DNA from: Salvelinus alpinus
Taxonomy: Eukaryota; Chordata; Actinopteri; Salmoniformes; Salmonidae
Length of the DNA: 64,000 nt
Direction: 5' to 3'
Assembly (NCBI RefSeq): GCF_045679555.1
Contig: NC_092087.1
Span: 87,890,390 to 87,954,389, forward strand
The position numbers were made by a program, and so were the translations under genes. The notes beneath the pieces were generated by a model, which was not told where the DNA came from, made no database searches, and saw only the letters and a program-made list of their open reading frames with translations. This document shows positions 56,401 through 64,000 of the stretch, piece after piece. Numbering within the stretch: the first letter of the stretch is position 1; the number at the start of each line of letters is the position of its first letter.

Positions 56401-56651
56401 TTAGGACTGTGCCTGTATTTGGACATGACCTCACTTCCTGTTTCTTGTCTGTGCCCCGCCCCCAGGTGGAGGTGATTGGTGGAGCCGATATGTACCATGC
56501 GCGGTGCAGGAAGTGTTACGGTGGCCTGATGGATGTGGTGAAGGAGAATAGCGCCCCCCACAGGGACGATACGCCACCACATGTGATGACAGGGAAACTG
56601 CTTGACAACACTACATCGCCACGGAAACTCTTCGCCACCCTGCAAGTCTGA
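53435..56651 (+). CDS. tk1: Thymidine kinase 1, cytosolic, complete
   Basis: Phosphorylates thymidine to dTMP in the salvage pathway, mainly in S phase. Seven exons: 53435-53500, 53665-53696, 54091-54204, 54734-54827, 55579-55668, 55917-56036, 56466-56651. They total 702 nt, 233 residues (human 234). Motifs: P-loop GPMFSGKST split by intron 2, [20 protein letters not shown], catalytic [22 protein letters not shown], zinc ligands in [13 protein letters not shown] and CRKCY, and a C-terminal KEN box (VVKENS) that in human TK1 targets the protein for APC/C destruction in mitosis. Donors and acceptors are canonical, the weakest being GTTTCA after exon 2. It is divergent from afmid, and its exon 2 has a partial second copy upstream at 52786-52976. 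Confidence 0.96.
54663..54720. repeat. Compound microsatellite (GT)n(TATG)n(TTTA)n
   Basis: TGTGTGTG, then TATGTATG, then TTTATTTATTTA, about 15 bp before the acceptor of tk1 exon 54734-54827. Confidence 0.93.
55018..55470. mobile_element. MITE split by a SINE in tk1 intron 4
   Basis: Left part AGAGCGAGCACACCTGATTC..AACTAACCATCAAGCC and right part CCCTTGACTAGTTGAATCAG..CTGAGGAG belong to the GAATCAGGTG MITE group (compare 32231-32434). A SINE at 55096-55392 interrupts them. Confidence 0.75.
55096..55392 (-). mobile_element. tRNA-derived SINE with internal duplication
   Basis: Minus strand: CTCCCGGGTGGCGCAGTGGT head (A box), B-box region near 55320-55330, body, and tail GCTCTGGATAAGAGCGTCTG. 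The segment CAGCCTGGGCGCGAACCCA is present twice in tandem, so the B-box region is duplicated. Confidence 0.88.
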
Positions 56652-56885
56652 TCATTACCAGTAGACTATTCTTAAAGGATAGTTCACTCACATGACTTTA
56701 AAGGGGAAGTTGACTTGAATTGGAACTTTTGAATGAGATGGTGAACAATCCCTTTAAATTTTAGGTGTGGTAATTTGACTGGAGATGAGTTAAAAGGGAT
56801 AGTTGTTGACTTCATTTTCTAATTGGAGTAATGAACCATCCCTTTAAGTTTTGCACTTGGAATGAGTGGGGACAATAAATGAAGC
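56652..56885 (+). other. tk1: tk1 3' UTR with poly(A) signal
   Basis: AATAAA at 56874-56879, about 225 bp after the stop. The 3' UTR has three loose copies of a TTAAAGGGGAAGTTGACTTGA / ATAGTTCACTC-like segment. A further AATAAA-like cluster lies near 57119. Confidence 0.75.
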
Positions 56886-57234
56886 TCCATCAACCCACTG
56901 AACGGTATGGTATCTGTGTAATACCTGTCATTTTATAGGGCTTCTTATACTTCGATGTAAATATTTCTAAAACATAACCCAAATTAGTACATATCATGTT
57001 TTTTAAGACTTGGATACACCTGCTAACTTACATACTGCCATGCAATGAGTCTAGTGTACACAACTTAATATTCAACTGTTACTTTTTGTAGTTCTGGTCT
57101 GATTTGCCTCCTATAATACAAATAAATATATTTTTTAAATGTTCATTTATGGTTTGTGTTAAGTCATTTTCCGGATTTTGCAAAATGTTAAGTCGAACCC
57201 ATAACTGTCAGTGTTCAAGGTAATTTTTTGTTGT

Positions 57235-57625
57235 TGCTCAGTTGTGCCACTACATCATGCTAATTGCACGCTCCCTCAACCTTAGACATCTGGCATTGTG
57301 TTGTGACAACTGCACCTTTTCGTGGCCTTTTATCCCCAGCACAAGGTGCACCTGTGTAATGTTGAATCAGCTTCTTGATATGCCACACCTGTCAGGTGGA
57401 TGGATTATCGGCAATGGAGAAATGCTCACTAATAGGGATATAAACACATTTGTGCACAACATTTGAGAGAAGCTTTTTGTGTGTATAGGAACAATTCGGT
57501 GTTTCTCGAGCACATGAAACATGCACCCAACACTTAACATTATAGTTGCCAATCACCCTAGTAACTGAGTGAAAGAAATGGCGCTGGATTGCAATCCAAT
57601 GTACTAGCCTTGACTGAAATAACCA
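57235..57625. mobile_element. Fragment of a Tc1-like transposon
   Basis: GGCATTGTGTTGTGACAACT, CAGCACAAGGTGCACCTGTG, ATATGCCACACCTGTCAGGT and TGAGAGAAGCTTTTTGTGTG belong to the end of an abundant salmonid Tc1-like family, like 51092-51248 but farther inside. No long open frame. Confidence 0.82.
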
Positions 57626-57699
57626 TTTAGGTCTTGGCAGTTGGCATGTTGTTGTACAGTAACTAGCTGCCAATTAAGATGATTTTTATGGTAACACAG

Positions 57700-58250
57700 A
57701 AATCCCCAACGCAGTACATTAGTCACTCAATCTGGACTTGTAAACATGTATTTTTTTAAACCAGTCAAATTATGACCAAATATTGGATTTAAGGCAAATT
57801 TTATTCTGCCCCACGCAGACACACACATGTCATTTAGACAGAACAGAATTATATCCTTGTGACAACAATGGATTCAATAGAACACAACTGAACTAACAGG
57901 TTTCTGGTGCTATCATTTTTTGTGTGTTATAGGGAAGTGTGACACAATTTGCAAATTAACTTCATAAATGTAAAATAAGTGAGAAATACTCATCTACACT
58001 TTCATTTAGATCTGTGGTGGTGGTGATCAAGTGGTAAATCAAAATCATATACATCATTGGTTATCTAACACGATAAAACAATGGACAAAAAGTGAAATAT
58101 ACACATCACCCCTACAACTACAGAAAACAAAACGCAATCAATTAACTCAGTCCCAATACTAAACTACAAATCACATACTTACAGAACTCTTGGCTATCAA
58201 TCAATCATAGATACAAAGGTTGCTAACTGGTGAGGTTTCATTTGAACAGT
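57700..58250. other. Unassigned A/T-rich spacer between tk1 and syngr2
   Basis: Nothing recognisable as an exon or repeat family. Confidence 0.4.
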
Positions 58251-58252
58251 AA

Positions 58253-58366
58253 GGCTGCATTTACACAGGCAGCCAAATTCTGATCTTTTGCCCAATTATG
58301 GGCAAAAGATCTGATTTCACTGGTCAAAAGATCAGAATTGGGCTGCCTGTGTAGACACCGCCTCAC
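58253..58366. mobile_element. Foldback MITE, CAGAATTGGGCTGCCTGTGT family
   Basis: Left GGCTGCATTTACACAGGCAG, right CAGAATTGGGCTGCCTGTGT. Two inner copies of GGCAAAAGATCTGAT type flank the loop. Confidence 0.85.
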
Positions 58367-58385
58367 TAGGCCAAGCTGGACATCT

Positions 58386-58492
58386 AGGGGGTATGTTCAG
58401 GATTGCAAACAACAAATTGCAACATCACTCATCTCCTGACATTTATGAACACAAGGCAACAGTTTGATAATCCTGAATATGCCCTTCAGTTT
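58386..58492. mobile_element. Small foldback MITE, GGGTATGTTCAGGATT ends
   Basis: Left GGGGTATGTTCAGGATTGCA, right GATAATCCTGAATATGCCC. Confidence 0.75.
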
Positions 58493-58629
58493 TTGCTCAA
58501 GTGCGTGCCATCATGGCTTAAAATGATTTTGTTCAAGGTTTTATAAAGTAAATATATGGACAGTTTGAGGAGGTTGATTGGGCAAATAGAGTGTATACAC
58601 CACGGGAAAGTTGAAATGGTTGGTGCCAC

Positions 58630-58778
58630 TATCAGTGGAGGCTGTTGAGGGGAGGACGGCTCATAATAACGTCTGGAATGGTACCAAACATAAGACAACC
58701 ACGTGTCTGATACCATTCCATTCACTCCATTCCAGCCATTATTATGAGCCGTTCTCCCCTCAGCAGCCTCCACTGTCC
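58630..58778. mobile_element. Near-palindromic MITE, CAGTGGAGGCTGTTGAGGGG ends
   Basis: Left CAGTGGAGGCTGTTGAGGGG, right CCCCTCAGCAGCCTCCACTG: perfect or near-perfect arms continuing through GGCTCATAATAA and its inverted match. Confidence 0.92.
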
Positions 58779-58872
58779 TGTATACATATAAATAGAGGGA
58801 GCGTTTCTACCCTCCCAAAATGTTTCCACTACTAGCCTTGCAAAGTAGCATCACTCATACTTAATAAATACA

Positions 58873-58980
58873 CCTCTCTGTCCCAAATGGCACCCTAATC
58901 CCTATGTAGTGCACAACTTTAGACTAGGGCCCGTACAGTGTAGTGCTCTATATAGGGAATAGGGTGCCATTTTGGACACA
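58873..58980. mobile_element. Foldback MITE, AATGGCACCCTAATCCC family
   Basis: Left GTCCCAAATGGCACCCTAAT, right ATAGGGAATAGGGTGCCATT. Confidence 0.88.
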
Positions 58981-60620
58981 CAAGGTGAGGTCTTCCCTTT
59001 GGCCAAGTGGACTCCTATGATGTGTTTATATACAACTTATCTATGTGTGTGTCTATATTTACCTACACACATCTATATGTGAATATGTACATCTATGCTT
59101 GTCTATGGTGGACTCAAGGTCACCATGGTGTCAACATTACATACAAGTACGTCTAAGGCACCGTCAACAAAGTATACCAGGGTTCTTGTTAAGGAGAAGT
59201 GCATAACATTTCCATAGAAGCCATTCTTCAATGGATACTACGTCTGCTGTTTTCAGTCTTGTCCTTTAAAACGGCAATCAGCAGTTGAAACGATAACAAA
59301 TCGTCTCCCCACCCGTTTCAGTAAAAAGCTGAGGGATGGGGCTCAAACTCATAGAGTTATGTATACGAGGACTGACCATCCATGATATCAAAATTATAGT
59401 TAACCATGTTGAGGCTAAATAGTGTTTGTTTACATTTACTTTGTTCACAAACATCAGAGTAAAAAAAGCTCATATTTTGGGTTCTGATGGGGTACAACAA
59501 TTGAACTAACCTCATGAGGCATTTATAAGTTCTATTCTTCAAGAATCAATTGGTACATATCATTAATACATCCAAAAATGTATCTGCAGATTGCCACTTT
59601 AAAGAAAAGCAATTGATGAAATCCCAAGTATTGTATTGTTATCAAGTGCTTAAGTTAGTCCTGTATGATTTACATTTAAAGTCAGTCAGATGATTTGAAG
59701 TAGTGTGCCAAAGCACACTTGGACCTTGGTGGACCGGAGCTATACAGTCACAGCTCTTGATCGTGTTCATTAGTGCACACCACAGCAAAACTTTTTGCAA
59801 TGGAAAAACAAAAGCATTTGCCTGATGAAAAACTTCCAACTGTTTTACTTGTTTTGAAAGCAGGAACTCCCCTCAATGTTCTCTGAACATCTAATGACGC
59901 TAGGACCAAGAAAATGTATTTAAAATAGCTTCTGAAGTTCGGTAATTGTGTGTTTGTTAATGTTCATATGTACACGGTTTCTCTTCCATTTGGTGCCTAA
60001 TGAACATGACCCAGCTGCTGCACTGAGGTTCCTGAAGTCAGTCTTGGCAGTAAGAGGATTTATTCATGAATTACTATACTTTTACCTTTAGTAGTACAAA
60101 GCAGGCAGTGGTCTCAGACTCAGAAAGACTGATAGGAAACACACAAAGTAATACAAACCATAGATGGCTTTATGTAGCGGCAGTGGAAGACTTATGTTCC
60201 GATTCTCCACCTTCTCCAGTGCACATGGTTCTAAAAGCACTGGTGTAAGGATTGGCTGGAGGGAGTTTCCACCATTGTCAAAGCCACAGGGGGGAAAAGT
60301 AGGCCAGTGCAGTGCACACTTTGGGAGAAGGGTGGAGAATTGGGACTAATTTATCTCCTGGTTACAGCCGAGTTTCAACCCCTCCAGTTGCTATAGTTTC
60401 TGTGGACAGTAGACATATAAAAGATGACTGAAAACTCAATACATAATGACTAGATAGGAACATGCATATTACACAGATCAGTTGAGCAAACAAGCCTTGT
60501 GTTTTCAACGTGGGATTTAATGAGCGCTTTAATGTGTTTTTTTCTTTAGGCTTTTTATGGCTTTACCTTGACTGTTATCAGATAGACAGGATTTAAGAGT
60601 TATGAAAAAGGACTTGCATG
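58981..60620. other. Intergenic stretch, no gene recognised
   Basis: Between tk1 and syngr2, probably including syngr2 3' flank. No exon with family resemblance. A worn MITE end (CATTTGGTGCCTAATGAACA, near 59989-60012) is the only repeat I can point to. Confidence 0.4.
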
Positions 60621-60624
60621 TGTA

Positions 60625-60730
60625 TCCTAAATGACACCCTATATATAGTGCACTACTTTTGACCAGAGCCTTATGGGTCCTGATCAAAAGTAGTGCACTA
60701 TAAAGGGAATTGGGTGCCATTTGGGACACA
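60625..60730. mobile_element. Foldback MITE, ACACCCTATATATAGTGCAC family
   Basis: Left CCTAAATGACACCCTATATA, right AAGGGAATTGGGTGCCATTT. The arms pair through TAGTGCACTACTTTTGACCA. Confidence 0.88.
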
Positions 60731-61033
60731 GACAAAGTCTGTCTACGGCTCCTGAAGTGGGACAAAAGCCCAGCAGTTTACATAGGACATTAATAATAAG
60801 GCTTTCTTGGGCATTTGGCTTATAGTTGGCTTATCCTGTAGAATTCAGTAGTCTCACGATACACTGGTCAATTAAATAAACATACTTTTTTGACATAGAA
60901 TAAAACACTGTGCTTGCGTGTCATCAACATAATTGTGCTAAATTGAAAACAAAGAGATAAAATGTTTTTAAAAAACACACTACAGCCATTCAAAGAATTG
61001 GCGGTTCAACTATGAATATCTAGTATGTACAGA

Positions 61034-61210
61034 CACCAGAGGAGGCTGGTGGGAGGAAGCTATAGGAGGACCGGCTCACTAACGGCTGGAATGAAATACA
61101 TGGAACCGAGTCAAACATGTGGTTTATTTGATACCGTTCCATTTATTCCATTCCAGCCATTACAATGAGCAGGTCTTCCTATAGCTCATCCCACCAGCCT
61201 CCTCTGACAG
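61034..61210. mobile_element. MITE, CAGAGGAGGCTGGTGGGAGG ends
   Basis: Left CCAGAGGAGGCTGGTGGGAG, right CATCCCACCAGCCTCCTCTG. Same general family as 58630-58778. Confidence 0.9.
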
Positions 61211-61487
61211 ATACACATTCTCCTTCCTTCTGGAACACAGAAGCAGGGGACTAGAGTTCTGAACAGAGAGGGGGGAGACAAGCACACTGATTAGCTAAAG
61301 CAAGCACTTGCCCCTCCCATGAGAGCTCTCATCGGCCGTTTTTCGCATATCCCAAATCATGTGACCTCCAGTCTCCCGTGTCACGTGACCAGGCTCTGAC
61401 TTTTGCCCCTGCCCCTCAGCTGCGCCCCTGTCTCAGGGTAGAAGTCTCCCTTTAACCACATCATCCACTGAATTAGTAGTAAGCAGA

Positions 61488-61660
61488 CCTGTGTTCAAAC
61501 ACTATTTAAAACCATTATCGGTCTGTGCTTTCATCCAGTTTCCCTGTTGCAAATTAAACCAATGTAAAAGTTGACAGAGTGCAAACTCCACCCACCTTGC
61601 ACTCCAGACAGACAAAAGCAAAACAAATATTTCAAATAGTATTTGAACCCAGGTCTGGTG
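61488..61660. mobile_element. MITE with CAAATACTATTTGAA-type ends
   Basis: Left CTGTGTTCAAACACTATTTA, right AAATAGTATTTGAACCCAGG. Same family as 40012-40192. Confidence 0.82.
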
Positions 61661-61713
61661 ATAATGAGCTTCCACTCTTCCTTTCTCCATAATTCTATCC
61701 CAGTAATAGTTCG

Positions 61714-61845
61714 GTGAAATTGCCCCTTGGCCTAGACACTGATCTTGGGTCAGATCTTGCATTTCCCCCACTAATGGTTAAGGTTAGGAATGGGGGAAGT
61801 GAAGCTGATCCTAGATCTGCACCTAGGGGAAACTTCACCGCGGAG
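61714..61845. mobile_element. MITE abutting the syngr2 stop codon
   Basis: Left GGTGAAATTGCCCCTTGGCC, right CTAGGGGAAACTTCACC. Same family as 2825-2943. On the syngr2 strand it begins only about 5-10 bp after the stop codon, so it forms the start of the 3' UTR. Confidence 0.8.
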
Positions 61846-61849
61846 CCCC

Positions 61850-63470
61850 TCAGTAGTTGGGGGGTTGGTAGTCCCCCTGGGGTTGGGTGGTGGTGAAGGT
61901 GCTGGGGGTGAAGGGGGGTTGTTGGAAGTCGTCTGGCGCGCTGGAAGGGTACGGGGAGTAGGTGGTGGGGGTGTAGGCCGAGGGGGCGTAGGTCGGAGGG
62001 TAAGGGGTGTGCTGCTCCGGCGCAGGCTCGGCGTAGATGCTCTGGGTGACATCGGCAACACCACGGCGATATCTCCCCAAAGCGAAGTAGGTTAGGATTC
62101 CCTGTTGTAGACACAAAGAGGGGTCAATTAATAAATCAATTAATTAATTAAATCAGTCAGTCAATGAATCAATTAATGAAATAATAAGTCAGTCAGTGTG
62201 GTGAAGGTATGACCAGGCCATAGTGTAGCTGTAGTAAAGGAGAGGCAGTAAGGCAGCTGTAGCTGTAGTAAAGGAGAGGCAGTAAGGCAGCTGTAGCTGT
62301 AGTAAAGGAGAGGCAGTAAGGCAGCTGTAGCTGTAGTAAAGGAGAGGCAGTAAGGCAGCTGTAGCTGTAGTAAAGGAGAGGCAGTAAGGCAGCTGTAGTA
62401 AAGGAGAGGCAGTAAGGCAGCTGTAGTAAAGGAGAGGCAGTAAGGCAGCTGTAGTAAAGGAGAGGCAGTAAGGCAGCTGTAGTAAAGGAGAGGCAGTAAG
62501 GCAGCTGTAGTAAAGGAGAGGCAGTAAGGCAGCTGTAGTAAAGGAGAGGCAGTAAGGCAGCTGTAGCTGTAGTAAAGGAGAGGCAGTAAGGCAGCTGTAG
62601 CTGTAGTAAAGGAGAGGCAGTAAGGCAGCTGTAGCTGTAGTAAAGGAGAGGCAGTAAGGCAGCTGTAGTAAAGGAGAGGCAGTAAGGCAGCTGTAGTAAA
62701 GGAGAGGCAGTAAGGCAGCTGTAGTAAAGGAGAGGCAGTAAGGCAGCTGTAGTAAAGGAGAGGCAGTAAGGCAGCTGTAGTAAAGGAGAGGCAGTAAGGC
62801 AGCTGTAGTAAAGGAGAGGCAGTAAGGCAGCTGTAGTAAAGGAGAGGCAGTAAGGCAGCTGTAGTAAAGGAGAGGCAGTAAGGCAGCTGTAGCTGTAGTA
62901 AAGGAGAGGCAGTAAGGCAGCTGTAGCTGTAGTGACAGTCCTCCTCACCCAGGTGGCAATAGAGAAGAAAGAGAAGGCGATGGTGGCGCGGGCGGCGTCC
63001 TGGGGGAATCCACTGACATCAAGCGTACGACTCCATTGGCTAGCCAGGAGGCAGAAACACACGAACCACAGGAACGTCCACACACCTGATACAAACAGAC
63101 AAGAAACAAGGAATATACTTATTTACACTACAACTACCTACAGGGTCACGTTCATTAGGGAACACAACTGAAAATGTTATGAAACCTTTAATCAATGAAA
63201 AAAAATATATAAGCGTTTCTTATTGTACGTTCCAGGCAGTCCCTCCCCGTTTCAGTCTGTTTTCTTCCATGTGGTGCTATGATGAACAAGACCCAGGTGC
63301 CTGGAAGCTCTTTCCTCACACCACAACCCTAGGTTCACACACACCTCCCCTTACCCCCTCCTCACCTGAGAATCCCAGGTCGGCCATGACAGCGTACTTC
63401 CTCTCCTTTGCGTTGCTCATCAGCGGCATGTAGGCGTCCAATAAGAGGAAGAAAAAACAGGCCAGGAAGG
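61850..63470 (-). CDS. syngr2: Synaptogyrin-2, C-terminal exons (gene runs off window)
   Basis: Four-helix MARVEL-domain protein of small cytoplasmic transport vesicles. Three exons in transcript order: 63470-63366, 63085-62949, 62101-61850. Phases agree and the frame ends at TGA 61852-61850. Visible: AFLACFFFLLLDAYMPLM (membrane segment, with SNAKERKYAVMADL after it), VWTFLWFVCFCLLASQW, then AARATIAFSFFSIATW spliced to GILTYFALGRYRRG (last helix). The cytoplasmic tail is rich in Tyr and Pro and ends DYQPPNY, as in synaptogyrin-2. The N-terminal exons with the first helix lie beyond 64000. A minisatellite starts about 12 bp after the donor of exon 63085-62949, and another fills the intron upstream of 63470. 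The syngr family has several members; the tail and tk1 neighbour support syngr2. Confidence 0.93.
62214..62937. repeat. 30/36-bp minisatellite next to a syngr2 donor
   Basis: About 23 units of GTAGTAAAGGAGAGGCAGTA plus AGGCAGCT, some with an added GTAGCT. On the syngr2 strand it starts about 12 bp after the donor of exon 63085-62949. It is open on the minus strand and fuses with the exon into a spurious 296-codon frame. Confidence 0.95.
63131..63298. mobile_element. MITE related to 36787-37115
   Basis: Left ACGTTCATTAGGGAACACAA, interior TCCCCGTTTCAGTCTGTTTT, right GATGAACAAGACCCAGG. Lies in the syngr2 intron between exons 63470-63366 and 63085-62949. Confidence 0.75.
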
Positions 63471-63579
63471 CTAGAGAAATAAAGAGATACTTCATAAATA
63501 TATATATTTTAACACTTTATTGAGACTGTAAGGAAATGAGGTGGGGAGTCAGGCAAGTGGGAGAAACAGTAAGAAGGAC

Positions 63580-64000
63580 GCAGGGTTTGAACCCCAGTCT
63601 CCTGCGGGGAGTCGTATTATGAGACAAGGAATCAACCCGTCTCCTGCGGGGAGTCATATTATGACACAAGGAATCAACCCATCTCCTGCGGGGAGTCGTA
63701 TTATGAGACAAGGAATCAACCCCAGTCTCCTGCGGGGAGTCGTATTATGACACAAGGAATCAACCCCAGTCTCCTGCGGGGAGTCGTATTATGAGACAAA
63801 GACTGAACCCCAGTCTCCTGCGGGGAGTCGTATTATGACACAAGGAATCAACCCCAGTCTCCTGCGGGGAGTCGTATTATGAGACAAAGACTGAACCCCA
63901 GTCTCCTGCGGGGAGTCGTATTATGAGACAAGGAATCAACCCCAGTCTCCTGCGGGGAGTCGTATTATGAGACAAAGACTGAACCCCAGTCTCCTGCGGG
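63580..64000. repeat. About 44-bp minisatellite at right edge
   Basis: About nine units of AGTCTCCTGCGGGGAGTCGT plus ATTATGAGACAAGGAATCAA and CCCC, continuing past the window. In a syngr2 intron. Units alternate between GAGACAAAGACTGAACC and GACACAAGGAATCAACC. Confidence 0.94.

Noticed and set aside
62193-63083. 296-codon minus-strand open frame
   Set aside because: It begins with the real syngr2 exon but reads through the donor into a minisatellite. The repeated LLPLLYYSCLTAS part is intron.
63580-64000. Possible CRISPR-like array
   Set aside because: Repeats are directly adjacent without unique spacers and lie in a vertebrate intron. The same goes for the other arrays of the window.
1-64000. 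Retroviral, LTR or other capsid-bearing elements
   Set aside because: I looked for paired long terminal repeats and for polymerase or capsid motifs and found none. The mobile elements here are DNA transposons, MITEs, SINEs and one Penelope-like fragment.

Overview
This window is vertebrate nuclear DNA from a ray-finned fish, almost certainly a salmonid (trout, salmon, charr or whitefish group). The genes have many short exons with GT/AG introns. The introns and spacers are full of repeats I recognise as typical of salmonids: tRNA-derived SINEs ending in the AATAAAGGT-type tail, the ATAGGGAATAGGGTGCCATTT foldback MITE, Tc1-like elements and hAT elements. I cannot name the species. I saw no prokaryotic feature, no rRNA or ordinary tRNA gene, no CRISPR array, and no retroviral or LTR element.

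Layout. 833-10509 (+): the 3' part of pprc1 (PGC-1-related coactivator); its first exons lie left of the window. 11912-26916 (+): a complete 17-exon O-GlcNAcase gene (oga family) encoding 700 residues. 28038-35297 (-): complete coding region of cant1 (calcium-activated nucleotidase), with a probable distant 5' end near 43.4-43.7 kb. 46082-52633 (-): complete 11-exon afmid (kynurenine formamidase). 53435-56651 (+): complete 7-exon tk1 (thymidine kinase 1), head to head with afmid across about 800 bp. 61850-63470 (-): the last three coding exons of syngr2 (synaptogyrin-2), which runs off the right edge. Joining the exons by hand gives open frames with consistent splice phases in all six genes.

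The genes do not form an operon or a single pathway. cant1, afmid, tk1 and syngr2 resemble the human 17q25 neighbourhood, whereas pprc1 and OGA lie on 10q24 in human, so the window joins two human syntenic blocks.

The most striking structure is the tandem arrays. At least ten minisatellites lie in introns, and most start at, or within about 25 bp of, an exon boundary. Four oga arrays have a repeat unit that itself contains the exon end and the 5' splice site. One cant1 array repeats the acceptor plus the first half of an exon in nearly identical 117-bp units. A second theme is tandem amplification of pieces of transposable elements, including a SINE whose A-box segment is repeated about 34 times. 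A partial copy of tk1 exon 2 and its splice donor lies in the shared afmid/tk1 promoter interval.
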